Made by a program: the position numbers and the translations under genes. A model generated the notes under the pieces. It did no database searches and was not told the origin of the DNA. It saw only the letters and a program-made list of their open reading frames with translations. A stretch of DNA of 64,000 nucleotides from positions 28,591,001-28,655,000 of the forward strand of contig CM072336.1 of assembly GCA_036874045.1 (NCBI GenBank). Reading direction: 5' to 3'. This document shows, one piece after another, positions 1-42,600 of the stretch. Source of the stretch: Cymodocea nodosa (Eukaryota > Streptophyta > Magnoliopsida > Alismatales > Cymodoceaceae). Numbering within the stretch: position 1 is the first letter of the stretch; each line of letters opens with the position of its first letter.

Positions 1-430
1 CAGTTATAATGTTTCCTAATTGCAATCATAGAATAATTACACTTGCGAACAAAAATGATTCATCCTAATATCTAGGGGTGAGCTCTCTGAATGACTTTTT
101 TATATAAGGCTACAAAATTTTTACGGAAAATATGTGGATGTTTGGTTTTAAAATGACTTTGCCAATGTGAGATTGTGATAACTGAAGCAACCAGAAAATT
201 CTTTAAAGATACACAATCACCACTAAAATGTGTATCATAATATCATATATAACAGACGACTTGACACATTCCACTGTCTGCTGAAAGCCTAGAAAATGCT
301 GCAAGCCAAGCTTTATGTAGGAACAGGAACAAGCAGTGCAGCACTTCGAGTTGGAGGATAAACAGTCTTACCTGATTATAGTAACACTTTACCTAACGTT
401 AAATTCTAATGCAAAATTTCAACAGGGTAC

Positions 431-27449
<27,019 letters not shown>

Positions 27450-27776
27450 GGGAAACTGAACAATTATTTCTGTTTTGTGGGTCAGGAAGGACAACAATTA
27501 GTACGGAGAAGAACTGCCGCGCAGACAACGTTTAGTACAGTACATGTGCATGCGGCGCGCGTGGAAGAACAAAATGTGCAAAAGGGGGAATCGAGAAGGA
27601 TCCCGATACCAATTCAGAAGAGAGGCGTTCGGCGTCGATGAGGTGAAGACCAGGATTCGATCCGGTTCGCTTTTTTTATATTGATTTGTTTCTGACTCCC
27701 GATTGCACGTACAGCACAAATCCTTTTTATGCAAATACAGGATAAATAAATCAATGCTGAACTATAATATAATACA

Positions 27777-27867
27777 GTTTTATATTATATTATATTATAT
27801 TATATTATATTATATTATATTATATTATATTATATTATATTATATTATATTATATTATATTATATTA
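27777..27867 (+). repeat. (TATAT)n microsatellite upstream of F2KP
   Basis: A near-perfect array of a 5-bp unit over about 90 bp, roughly 330 bp upstream of the F2KP start codon. It translates to a YIILYYIIL-type repeat on the plus strand; that ORF is an artefact. Confidence 0.95.
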
Positions 27868-29193
27868 AAAAAATATTTTCTGAGAAAGTAAGGTCGCCAT
27901 CACCCATCAACTAAAATTTTCTCTTGGTTTTACATAATAAAATCCTTTTAAAAGAAAATCTTATTAATAAAGGTTGGCAAGGTGATTTTCTTTGTGGTTG
28001 GTGTAACATAAGTTTGGAAAATACAAATCATTTAGCGGTAGACTGTTATTTCCCTGACAAAATTTAGACTTTTCACTTACATAATAATAGAATGATCCTA
28101 GCAGATTTTTTTTTTTTCCTAGCTTGCTTTCTCCCAACCTTGTCCTTTTCCATGTCTGTTTCTACCTGGATTACTTTCATTTTTCTTATTTTGGTTTTTA
28201 TAGAGTGTCAGAAATAACTTTATTTTTAAAAATATTTCCTCAAATGTCATCTCGATATTCCATTTTTTTTTTTACTTAACTTCTTTTTGACTAAATATGC
28301 TTACTGCAAGGGTTGAAGTAGATAAGTTAAACAACGTACACTCTACTTGAAAAGCTCACACAGATACCGTTGCTGGCCAACGTTTGTCTTGTTGTGCCCC
28401 TTTGAACCCTTGGGCCATCTCCCTGTTCTGTTGGGGTAAATAAGCAATTATTTCGACAAACTAAATTACAATATATATATCCAAACGTGCCCTCAATTTG
28501 TTTCAAGAATAAATAAATTGATGAACAAAGAAGTTCATCAAATGAACAATTATAAGAATTTCTAGAGTTACGGCTATTACAAGTTATAAAAGAATTACCG
28601 TTCTTCTTGGAGTGTTAGTTAACAAGCATATTAGTAGCTTATACGTCAAATGATTTGTTCCAAAATTACAAGGTATTTTACACCAATCATTATCAAGCAT
28701 ATTAGTAGTCAAACCTAAAATACTTCAATTCGAACGAAAAAAAGTAAATGGAAAAAAATTGGATTCTATAATTATTTGAAAACGATCAAATTATTTTCAC
28801 ATGTCGAGTTAAAATAATCGTGTTACCAAATGAAACGAAAAAGTTGTACCAGTGACAAGGATTAATAAGAATGGGCCAGAGAGCACCAATCAACCGAGCT
28901 TGTTGGACAACAACAAAGGAAGAATGGCATAATTCCACTTCATCCAGAAACAATTAGAGGCTCACTAAACTACAAATATAGTTGGTCATAATAACAATCA
29001 AGTTATAATAAATAATAATTAGATTCCTTGGAAGAATAACGTTAAAATAGACTAGTTGGTCAAAGCAATCACGTTATAATAAAAATAATTAGATTCCTTA
29101 GAAGAATGACGTTGAAATGCTGCTCAAAGAACTACAAATTTGTCTATAAGCATCAAGGAACTGGAGCAGAATCACAACACAATATAGGCATTG
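27868..29193. other. Intergenic AT-rich region, with a 70-bp tandem duplication
   Basis: No gene was seen. Two copies of a roughly 55-bp block (AGTTATAATAAATAATAATT then AGATTCCTTGGAAGAATAACG, versus its near match) lie at about 28,997-29,053 and 29,068-29,122, a tandem duplication of about 71 bp. Confidence 0.7.
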
Positions 29194-29769
29194 TCAGAAA
29201 AACATAGCACAAGACCGACACAATATCTGAAACGCTGGCTTAAAAATCAATTGCCACTCAACCACTAAACAACCATATTCGAAATTCATGAGAAAGATTG
29301 TTATTATAGAGCTTGCCGAATGACGTAGGAAATAGAGTGCGACAGCTCTCCAGTCCCGTTTGATAAAATCCAACATGGCATCGTTAAAATAGTCGCTAGC
29401 AATAAGAGTGAAAAAGGAATTCGGAACTCGTTTCTTGGTAAAAGAACGAAACCATAATCTGCAATGAGATTTTTTTCCCTCGACCAGTACCACCAAATCA
29501 ATCGGCATCCCTGAAATCAAAAATGTGCAACAAAAACATGATATGAATTGAAAAATTGGTTTGCAGAACGAGAAGCAATTCAAGAAAAAAAATGAAAACA
29601 TATCATGGAAGAGATGTACACGCCACCGACTGCAAGAAAAGAAGCAAAAAAGAATCAAACGCACTACATTACAGGCATAGATACAGAAGGGTAGAAAATC
29701 AAAAAATACATCTCTATGATATAATCCATGAAAAATCATCAAAAGAATATATCTTATGAAAATGCACAT
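29194..29769 (-). CDS. Hypothetical ORF, 191 codons, doubtful
   Basis: An open frame on the minus strand rich in Phe, Leu, Cys and Ile. An acceptor-like TTTGATTTCAG lies near 29,512, after which the base composition becomes more coding-like (MPIDLVVLVEGKKSHCRLW, ending in RSCAMFF). I recognise no domain. It may be one exon of an unknown gene, a transposon relic, or chance. A second frame over the same DNA is also open for 65 codons. Confidence 0.2.
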   Translation of the reverse strand: MCIFIRYILLMIFHGLYHRDVFFDFLPFCIYACNVVRLILFCFFSCSRWRVHLFHDMFSFFFLNCFSFCKPIFQFISCFCCTFLISGMPIDLVVLVEGKKSHCRLWFRSFTKKRVPNSFFTLIASDYFNDAMLDFIKRDWRAVALYFLRHSASSIITIFLMNFEYGCLVVEWQLIFKPAFQILCRSCAMFF

Positions 29770-30359
29770 CTATGACAAGATATCTATGAGGCTAATAAGA
29801 CAACAAATCAATGAAAATAAAAAAAAGGCGTAACCCAAGAATTTATTTAATATTAGTTTTCCAGAACAAATTACCGTGGAAACAGATTTGATTCCAATAA
29901 CTTATATCAGAACATCACGGACTACTTATTGACAAGAAAGAAAAAAAATAACACGTTACACCGTAGATGGAGAAAAATAACTCTTCAGAATTTCAACTGC
30001 CCAACAAAACCAGGATCATCAGAAATACATTGTTCATCCAGCACATCGATTATGCACAAAAAAGTAACATAAACATTCTGAATATTGAAAGTTTATTAGA
30101 AAGATGCATGATCACCACACAAAGCAAAAGATATTCTTTGACAAATATGGTAATCCTAATCAGGTTCTACGGTGGAAGAAATAGGAAATAAATACAGGCA
30201 TCTCTTGTTAAAAACCTAAGATTTGAAAGCCACTATTTTGCAGGAGAAACAAAATTGTCTTATTCCTACTAAGTTCATAAGATTAAGAATATACTTAAAG
30301 GTAGAGCACTTTTTGTTTTTCTCATTCTGAGAGAGATATTTAGAAAATCCTATCATTCA

Positions 30360-30660
30360 TTTCCATTTTTTATTTGTCTACCTTTCTTATTCCTAGGGGC
30401 ATTTGTCACACAACTGATAATTCGATTCATGATTTTTGATGGGATTTTGAATCTTCTAAGCAACATATTAATCTTAAAAATTGGAGTTTTTTTAAGTTGG
30501 ATAAAGAATGGGGCAGTTTAAACGTTCAAGACTTAATTGACACTACAGTTCCTTTCATTCTTAAGCTTTATTGGAAAACACAAACTACTCCTAGTGATGA
30601 TATTTGGATTAACTTGTCACAACCTATAAATTAACTTGTGATGAAAGTCAATGCACAATA
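30360..30660 (+). mobile_element. LINE ORF2 tail fragment
   Basis: Plus-strand text reads NLKNWSFFKLDKEWGSLNV, then QDLIDTTVPFILKLYWKTQ. This resembles the post-RT region of plant non-LTR elements (the pattern of WKDICLPKEEGGLGIRDL then LNLALLAKWLW). It is short and has stops on either side, so only a degenerate relic is claimed. Confidence 0.45.
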
Positions 30661-32683
30661 ATAGAATAAGTTAAACAAAGTCTAAATGATACCAAAATAA
30701 AAAGATCTTTATTAAAAACATTAAAAAATATCTTACAAAGCATTAGATCTTTCTTGGATCTCTAATCAAATTCAACAAAGATCTGGCTAAGTCCAAGGTG
30801 TTGATCATACCTAGGCATTGCCCAGAAAATGCCTAGGTCTTTGCCTTAATAACTATGAGTGAAATTCCATAATAGGATAATCACAAATCTTCAAATTTTC
30901 TTAGTCCATGAATCATCTTATTTTATTGGAGATGTCTTAAGAAAGTTGCACCTACTAAGGTTAGTATCTGTGATGATTTAACGCATTATCAATAATGCCT
31001 CATTCAAAGCTATCACTTGAACATCTTGATATTTGAAGTCAAAGTCTTCAATATCATCCACATTGCTTACCATTCTTATCAGGGTCTTGGAGATGTTAAG
31101 AGAATTAGAAATTATGTAAGTAAAAACTTGAAAAAGAGGTTACAGAGTTATGCATTGAGAATTGGAAGAAAAAAAATTGAAACCCTAATTATAAGGTAAA
31201 AAATAAACTCATTAACAAAGTTAAGAGTTGAGAGTTGTAAAAAATATGTATTAATTATAAGGTAAATGAAAAAGGTGCAAAGCCAATCAAAGAAAATCAA
31301 GATGAAAATGCAAGACAAGCAAAGAGCTCATGAAGAACCAATGTAAGATGAAGAAAAACTTAAAAGACCAAGGATGCACAAAAATGCATGAAGACCTGAA
31401 TTACTTCAATTATTGATGTAATAATGGTGTGCGTCCTTAGGAAACTTTGTAATCCCCTTGATACTTTTCATACTAGGCCTATCATACAAGACATGTAAGA
31501 TAAATGCATGCACTTATATTGAACACTTAAAATAACCTATTCATGCATCTACTTATCATATTCCCAACAAATCAAAATACCATTTCTAAGAAACGAAATA
31601 CTGGGCCAAGAGTGCACTTAGGAACCAGATCAACATATCAATATTGGTACCAACATACCCATTACGAATAATGGCATACCAATTACCAAGTTTGAAATAT
31701 TGTTCTGGAAGACAAACCTGCAACAGCTTACTAGAGCAAGAATGATGTACCATTTGTTTCATCAGAATATGGGTCTTAGAGCATTTGACATACTGATTTT
31801 CCAATCAACATACTAATCTTCATACAAGAAAACTAGAACTAAAATGACCAACATACTGATATTCCAATCAATATATTGATCCAAGTGACTGTTAGATAAA
31901 CAACATACTGAAACACTAAACAACATACCGAATTCATTGAAAATGAAAAATGAAGCTAACTATTGTGCCTTCTCTTCTAGGTTACAAAACCTTATAAATA
32001 GGCATTCTTAAGGCATGCAATGTACACCTTTAGGACTACCAACATTTCTGAACATCATTCATAATTTTCCAAGTGTTTTAGGAGTGTTTGTGTACGTCAA
32101 AAAGTTCAAAAATAGAATAAATGAAAAGTTCAGATTCCTGTGAATTGGAAAATCCAAATTCTTGATAAAATTTAAGATATTTGTGCATGTCTCGGAAAGT
32201 CAAAAAAATCAAAATTCCCAAGAGGATTTGTGCTAAAGGCAATATTCAAAATTGAAATATATTTTTTTAATCAAAGTACTCCAATAATTATTTTTTATTT
32301 ACTCTATTTTTTAACTTCATAATACTTATATTTTAATAAAAGTTATCAATTCTTTTTATTTTTATTTATTAATAATCTCATAAACAAATTAAAAAAATTT
32401 ATGTTGCATATTATCTATTTGAAGAAAACATATCACAAACCATTACATTTCAAATTTAAAAACTAACATCCAATATAACCATTACAAACAATAAGTTTTC
32501 CTCTTCTGGTTTCACAAAAAATGATGTTCATGGTTCATCTATATCATGCATCTTATTTTTCTAGTGAAGAAGATGACTGATTAGAAAAACAATCAATGCT
32601 TAGGGAGAGAGAGAGCAACTGACGGAGAAAACAAATGTTGCTTCAACGAAGGTTCCTTCAGCTTATCTGACCCATTCGCTTCC
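30661..32683. other. Intergenic AT-rich region with LTR-like text
   Basis: No supported gene. Between 31,560 and 32,110 the sequence repeats ACATACTGATATTCCAATCA-like units and has a TATAAATAGGCATTC promoter-like motif at about 31,993, reminiscent of a plant LTR, but no ends were found. The rest is AT-rich. Confidence 0.45.
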
Positions 32684-33139
32684 ATGGATGCTTCTACCCT
32701 TTCTCCTCTTCTCGAAGATCATATCCTAGGCAATCAGACAATTACAATGATGGACTACTCTTCTACAGCACCACTCTTCGAACCACAAACTTTCCTCCTA
32801 GAAGACCAGCATGCCCAGATGGAGCAGATCATGGTTCCAGATCCTATAATGAACTGTTATCCACCAGTTTCCACCTCCGGTCTGCCTTTCGCCTCTTTTG
32901 TTAACGCACATCCTCCTCTATTTCCATTACCAAAAGCATTCAAAGACGATTACATGGTCCCAACTCTGCCTGGTTACTTGGGTCTGGACCCCTTGTTGTT
33001 GCCATTGCTATGTTCACCTTGCTCATTTTTGAATCAAACACGGACAAGGAAAGGTGGGTTCTCCACTAGGAGCTTGGGGATGCCTGTGACCAGCAAGGAT
33101 ATTATATCCCTGAAGAACTTGATGGTCGGACGTGATTAG
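32684..33139 (+). CDS. Unrecognised 151-codon ORF
   Basis: A plus-strand open frame starting MDASTLSPLLEDHILG and rich in Pro, Leu, Met and acidic residues (MVPDPIMNCYPPVSTSG, then LPGYLGLDPLLLP), ending KNLMVGRD. Base composition is less AT-rich than its surroundings and codon use looks coding. I recognise no domain; the flavour is that of a low-complexity N-terminal activation region, but that is a guess. It could be a gene fragment or a first exon. No partner exon was found downstream. Confidence 0.4.
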   Translation: MDASTLSPLLEDHILGNQTITMMDYSSTAPLFEPQTFLLEDQHAQMEQIMVPDPIMNCYPPVSTSGLPFASFVNAHPPLFPLPKAFKDDYMVPTLPGYLGLDPLLLPLLCSPCSFLNQTRTRKGGFSTRSLGMPVTSKDIISLKNLMVGRD

Positions 33140-33671
33140 TGAACAACATCAAATTCAAACTTGATGTTTATCTAATCCACCTCTCTGCTTTAGTTGATCT
33201 CACCACCACCACCGACACAGTACCCACAGAGATTTCTGTCGATCCATTCCCTTGATTGAGTTGAGGAGCAGGAGTACTATTACAGGAGGGGGGGTGGTGG
33301 AACAGAGGCAGGGAGGGTTGGAGTGGCTGTGATAGAGGATGAGGAGAATAAGGGTGTCAGATTCCAACGACAAAGGGATGTGTGGCAGCAGAGGATGGTC
33401 CTGCAAATCGTGCTCCAGGCGATTTGGATCATCATCTCTACTGGCAAGCATGCTCAGGAGAGATGGAGAGACAGGAAGATAGGCATTTTCGAAGGAGGAT
33501 TTTCTGGACATTCAGAGGGGGTTTAGTCTAATTTCAAGGAAACTCTAGTCTTTTATACTTGGGAAAGTTTTTTAACTTTTCCAAGATTCTGAGTTTGCAC
33601 AAGCAAGAAAATTTTTTTCCCAAAGTTTCCAATTCTTAGAATTCCCAAGAATCCAAAAGGCACAAACCCCC

Positions 33672-34243
33672 TGTTAGAGGCATTTCAAGGCTAAAAAAGG
33701 TTGCATTCAAGCATTCCCAAACATGGCATCCAAGAGCACATCAAAGGAGAAGTAGAACTTCTGTGTTTGTAAGATTTTCTCATTTTTAAGTGTATAACTT
33801 AGCTCAACAAGTTGTGGTAAGGGCTTACTGGATTGTGTTGAGGGCTCCTCAATTTTAAGGAGGCAAAATTGGCTAAGACAACAAGGTTAGCAAAACTAGC
33901 TAAGGGAAAACTTGGTGGAATTGACAAAAGTGACAAAGTGTTGGACCTGTAACAACACTAGTGCAAGTGGTGAGGTGTTGGCTTGAAACAACACCAAATT
34001 AGTGTAAACTCAAGATGATTTGCTTAAGGAATGGACATAATCATTTAACGAACCATTATATATATTGTTGTTCCTGCAATGTGTGCCTTTATTTTCTTTG
34101 GTTCATGTTAATTTTCACTTCTGCATTAATTAATGGTTTTGAATACTGCATAATTGTAAAAATCATTTAATTGTTCTGAAATTCGTTTAAAATTCATAAA
34201 ATACCACTCACACCCTCTCTAGTGAAGTCCTTCAATCCTAACA
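33672..34243 (+). repeat. LTR 3'-end-like block
   Basis: The end CACACCCTCTCTAGTGAAGT...CAATCCTAACA closely parallels the end of the solo LTR at 24,084 (CCCCCCTCTGGTGAAGTC...TTCCTAACA). A TGTTAGAGG at 33,672 could be the left end, but the flanks (CCCCC and GATGA) do not match, so the block is probably truncated. Confidence 0.5.
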
Positions 34244-34550
34244 GATGAAAGCATGAAAATTACATTCCAATATATGGTTGCACTTTGTGTTCAGAAGGTG
34301 CACCAAATAACAAAATTGGTCATTTTACTAGTAGCATTAATGAAAAATTAGTTGACCAAACAACACAAAGTTTATAGTTTTAAGAATACAAGATAAAACC
34401 ACGAACATTACATTCAAATATATGGTTTCCTGAATCAATGACCTTCACAGGGCACCAACCTAACCCAACAATTATAAGGTCACCTAAAAGTAATGGGCAA
34501 CTAAGAAAGAAGAAATGAACATGCAATCACTTGACACTGGTACACTGACC

Positions 34551-36629
<2,079 letters not shown>

Positions 36630-39600
36630 TTATGTAGTTTTCTTCTTCTTTTGTTGGAGTTTTCTCCACTTTATGTATATCTGATATGAGAGGCCTGTAA
36701 AGACCATTATTACACATCCCCACTGCTTCACCGACATCGGATTGCCACTTAAGAGTGAAGAGATCACAATGCTTACAAACTTCCTTGTGGTTGTGATGGT
36801 AGTGTTTGCAAGGGAACCAAAATTGCTGATTGTAAGGAAGATGAAGTTCTGGCCAATGGCACCACAAATGCAGTAGATGAGAATATCCCAAGTGACCTCT
36901 GGATGCTCCTTGCAAAACTGGATTGCTCCGTAACCACTGCCTTGTGGAAAGCCAAACATATAGACCATGTTATATATTGTGCCCCATAGATTCATTCCCA
37001 GCATTATTTCCCAAGCACCAGTCTTCGGATACCTAAGTATGAATTAGAAAATTTTGGGATACAAATACACAATAGTCAGTTTATAGGCATAACAAAATAG
37101 GCACATCTGTATAAATCACCTTGCAGTAATTGAATCTTGTGTTGCATTTGTGAAGCCATCAAATGCTAAGTTCAGAAAGCATAATCCATAACCAAGTGGA
37201 GCATTTGGATGAGCAAGTTTGCTTATGGTTTTAGAGCTGGTCTGCAATGGGTTCCAAGTGAAAGTAGCAAATGGCAGAGAAGTTAAAACTATTCACTGAA
37301 TCACTGTCTTGCATATCTCTTTGTAATATTAAGCATAATGGTTTTTAAAGACTTTACCTTCAAAAGTGCAAAAGCTGACACCCCACCAGCAACAAGAAAT
37401 GTGCAAATGTATTCTGGAAGGGTATACTTGATGCCATAAACAAGAGTACCCATCAGCATGACTGCACATTGAACAAAATAAAGTTGAAATAAAACACTAA
37501 CAGATCCCTTCAGTTAGAATCTCATTTCAATTAAAGTTCTTTTAAATATATAAACATGGATAACCACGAAACAAAATCTTAGGAAAATAGATGAAGAAAT
37601 GTCCTGCTGATTCCATGGCGATGATTGTGTCTCTGTTGCTAACAAATCTAATGTCATAGAAGCTGCACTAGTATATATGAACACCCATGCAGCAATATTT
37701 TCAGAAGGAAAAAATACACTAACATGTGAAGCATCATGGACATGTGAAAAGTTTTCATAAGGAATCTTGGAATACAAAAAATGGGTGGAAGTAGAATATT
37801 ATTTATAAGTAAACATAAAATCTTTATTTATAGGGACTACACAAAGAAGAACAATATGAAACTAAACTCATATACATCTAAAATCCTGATACATTATTTT
37901 ATCTAACACTTCCCCTAAACCTAGAGGAACATCCAACTTGTAACAAACTTATACATAAACAAATTATAACAAACTAAACAAGAAAATATATAACAAACAA
38001 CCATCAATTAGAAGTAGTAACAATATTGCGTAAGTAAGAAAAATAATTAAACCTTAGCTAACCACACTATAACAAGTGCACACACTATTTCGTTGTTAAC
38101 ATCATTAGACTCAATCAACATACAAACACCTACATATACTAGTAGGTTCACTAACCAACAAGACTGGTCGTGTGGAGAACAAACAACTTTGATGGAACTA
38201 ACAATACTACAATGAGACACACGAGAAAAATATAGATAATTTAATTGAAGATTAATAATGAGGTATTAAACATCTTTTTCTGTCTTGTTTTTCTCTTCCC
38301 TTTTTTCGAGCTTTCATCATTTTTTTGACATTTTATTATGATTTTGTCCCTTCCTCCTTTCTCCATCTTTTTCATTTTCCATTTTTTCTTTCTCTCTCCT
38401 CTTTTTTAATCTCACATGCTCCACACCCTTTTACCTCTTCTTTTAGATTCTTCTTATTCACTTTTTTTCTTTTCTCCCATTCCTTTTTTTCTTTTTCCTT
38501 CCCCTTTCTTTTCCTCTTCCTTTTCTTTTTAGTCTTTTGCCTCTCCATCTACGAAAGGAAGAGATGGGACGGCAGTGTGGAAAGAATGAAAGTAGTGCAG
38601 CAGTGATGTCGAGGTAAGGGAACTCAAGATCAGCATAGGCACTGATGAAGATAGTGTCCCAAAGGTTGAAGGTGAGGTGGGCAGAGTGGAGGAGGTCAAA
38701 GGCAAGTTTCTTGTTGACGGTGGAGGTGAGAAAGGTTATGATCTACTTGCAGGCAAACTAGGTGACAGTAGAGATGTCGCAACTAGGGATTGCTTTATGA
38801 CTTGAGGTACACTCTCAACATGGACAACAGATGGGGCCACTCTCCACAACTCCAATGGAAGATGAAGATGAGATCGAAGAGGAGAGAGGAACCAATGCAA
38901 ACCCAAACCTGGAAAAGAGTACTCATGTTTTTGTACACTTAAGGTAAAGAGAAGATGAGAGACAGGCTTAGACAATTAGACAGAGAGAAAGAGGAGATTG
39001 ATAGCCAATAGGAATGTTAGACATGGTTGAATCCCTTAATAGCAAAGAGAGAGAGAAAAGGGGCAAAGAAGTTCTAACAATAGTACTACTAATGGAACAG
39101 AGGAGGATGGAGGTAGAGGTAGTTGGGAATGAGAAGTAACTTGAATGATTGACTAGAGAAGGACTAGTAACGTTAGTGGCAGAGGAGAGATGAAACAACC
39201 CCTGTAAGGGGTTTGATGATGGCTGGTGGCAGCAATGGTGATTGAGAAGAGGGTGTAACTTGAATTTCCTTCCTCCCTACCTAGATCCCCACACTCTTTG
39301 AACTTTTAAAACTTAAGTTTTAATATAAAATTAAAACATAAAAAATGATTGAAAGTAGAATATTATTCATAAGCAAACATAAGACCACTATTTATAAAAG
39401 CTACACAAAGAGGATAAATATCACTTAAGAAATGTCAAACAACACCTACACACACCTAAAACCCTAATACATTATTGTTTAACAAAGGGCATTGCAAATC
39501 TAATTTTGAATTATACAGAATTATGATAATAAGGTAACATTCAAGAGTTTGAGAATTGTCTTGAGAGGAAAAGTTGAGAATTGTAAATGGAGTCTGTTTA

Positions 39601-42600
39601 GATTTGTAATATGTACTTTAATACCTTATTTTCTATAATTTGATTTTTAATATGTAAGAGGAATTTGTATACAACATAAAATGCTGAAACAAGATAGCAA
39701 AAAAAGTAACAAAAAGTTAAAACAAAATATAGAATGTTTGTGCACAATAAAAAATAGAGAAAATTTTAATAAATTTTTGCCCTAACTTTTTCGAAAAAAT
39801 TTTTGTTTATGCCTATTTTCCAACATTGGAAGATACGAAAAAGTAGAAAAGTGACAACTCGTCTCTACCATATGTTAAGTAGAAGTTTTCTTTTAATTTT
39901 TTTATGGATCATTGTTATCATCATAAATCATAGAAATCATATTTTATCTTAAAAATCAAATTTTATCATTATATATCATAAAATTTATATTTTATCATTA
40001 TAAATCATAAAAATCATATTTTATCATTATAAATTATAAAAATCATATTTTATCATTATAAATCATATTTTATCATCTTTTATCTTAAAAATAATATCTT
40101 ATCATCTTTTATCTTAAAAATCATATTTTATCATCATAAATTATAAAAATCATCTTTTATCATAAAAATCATATTTTATCATTATAAATCATAAAAATCA
40201 TATTTTATCATCACCTTAGCAATTGAAAGATGGTCTTTTTTTTTCTTTTCTTCCACTAACTTTTAACACAACTAGATGCATTTCCCCTCCTTTCCCTCTC
40301 TCTCTCCCCCACCCTTTTTGCTTACTCCCCTTTTCCCCTCCCTTTTTTTTCTCTGACTGCCTTTTTTAAGATCTATATGTTGCCCAACACTCCCCTCCTT
40401 TCTCTCTTTTTTAACAATTTTTTTCAAAACCCATGTGCCTTACAAACTCTACTTCTCCCTACCATCTTTTTTTTTAAATTCACCCATGACCACCAACCAC
40501 CCCTCCCCTTCTTCAATTGTCTCTCCTTCTACAAGAACCCATCAATGATAGGTCACACATAGAAATGAGAGGGTTGGGAGCTTGAGGTGATAGGATGAGG
40601 AGGTGATCACAGTTGTTGATGACATAAACAATGGTGGAGGGGCTTGCCATTGCTGTGAATGGCTTTGGTAGAAAGTGTGAAAGGAGGTTTGTAATGGTGG
40701 TTGGAAGGGTGTGCAAGGCTAATTAATGCTTGCAATGATGGCAACATTACTGATGACCTTGGAAGTAAGTCACATTTAGGGTTTTGATCAAAGAAGTAGA
40801 AGTTTTGGTCACTGATGGCAGAAGGGTGCTGCAACTAGGTTCCAATGATGATAATAGAAGTTTGGGCCATTAACCATGGTGAAATAGTGGTTTGTTGCTG
40901 GCTGGGGTTTGATAGAGAAGGAAGATGACTCGTGTTTAAGAGGAGCATGGATAAGAATAGGAGATTAAATGAAAGTAGGGGGAAAAAAATGAGAGTTTGA
41001 GGTCGACTAGCACCACCACAACAAGGTGGCAATAGTGGCTAGGGTTTTCCTACTCTCCTTTTACTCCATAGAACACCTAAACTTTAATACCATATGAAAG
41101 ACAAGAAAATGGGTGGAAAATAAATGATCCATTAATCCATGCAATGCCTCTATAAATAGAGGCTACATAAGATGACTAATGCATTGTAAGTAATGTGGGA
41201 ATATTATCCACAACATATAATAATCCTAACACTCTAACAAGGACATGAAGCTAGTCAAAACTAGGACATAGGGTTTTCTAGTATGGTATGTAGTGTTGGG
41301 CTGTGAGAACACATTGTTTATGGTAATTTTTATGAAAAGACTTCAAAATATATGAGCAGTAATATCATCCATTGTTCTACAATGTAAAGTTGCAGGCATC
41401 ACTTCAAGTCTATAGCATAAGCTTATAACAAGAAAATAGTGTTCTATGTCAATAAAAGTTTTTTTCAAGAGAAAATGTAAAAAAAATAGGAATCTCACCA
41501 GGAATCATTTTGGAAGATTTTGCAAGGACCTGTACCATATGTACGATAAACAACATCAGCAGGTACTCTTAAAGTTGAAATGTTGCATTTCTATAATCAA
41601 CCTTAGAAATGGGCCATGAATAAATTATAGGATATTTGTCTAAAGAAGTGCAAAATGGAACAAGAATTGTAGATGAGTGTGCACATTATGCATTTATTTC
41701 TATTATAAAATCTAAAAATATTATTAAAGCTTGTGATGATAAATTTTAAATTCATGTAATGCAAGAAGAGTTAAATCAATTTGTTAAAAATGATATATAG
41801 GAGCTTGGTCCAAAATTAATGGGTCATACTATTATTGAAATAAAATGAGATTTTAGGAACAAATAAGATAAGTTAGGTAGAATGGCTACTGCTAAGGTTA
41901 GACTTACTACTTAAGGAAATAATCAAAAATAAGGAATTGGCTTGGATGAGACTTATGCACTCATAGCTAAATTGGAATCCACTAAGATGTTATTAGCATT
42001 TGCTGGCTACATGACATTTACTTTATATCAAATAGATAAGAACAGTTTTTTTAGATGGAATCATCGATGAAGAAGCATGTGCTAAGCAATCTTTAGGTTT
42101 TAAGTGAAAAATTCCTAGATTATGAGCACAAATTAAGAAAAACAATTTATTGACTGAAACAAGCACTTTATCATTATTTATAAAGCACATGAAATTATAG
42201 ATTATTTTATTCTAGAGAGATCCCACTAGAATTATTAAGGTATAATGATGCTAATTTTGAAAGATAAAAATTGGATAAGAAGAGCATTAATAAAACTTGT
42301 CAATTTTTAAAACACTTATTAGTCTCATGATTTAGTAAGAAAGAAAATTATGTTGTATTTTCCACAACCAAAATCACATAATATAGTGGCTGGATTGTGT
42401 TGTATGCGAGACAAACTATGAAAGTCTATGACATTAAATTTAGACACACTTACATACATTGTAACAACAATAGTGATATTAATTTATCAAAGAATTTGAT
42501 TTTACATTCACAAACCAAACACATTGAAATTAGACATCATTTCTTCAGAGATTTTAGATTAAAAATAAATATTATTTTAGATTTTGTATCTACAAAGGAT

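Noticed and set aside
29556-29759. Plus-strand ORF opposite the 191-codon frame
   Set aside because: A Lys/Arg-rich shadow of AT-rich DNA with no domain.
33200-33526. Overlapping ORFs on both strands near 33.3 kb
   Set aside because: Produced by GGAGG/CCACC-rich low-complexity DNA; no support for either strand.
33672-34243. Complete solo LTR at this position
   Set aside because: The right end is convincing but the flanks do not form a target duplication, so only an LTR-end-like block is claimed.
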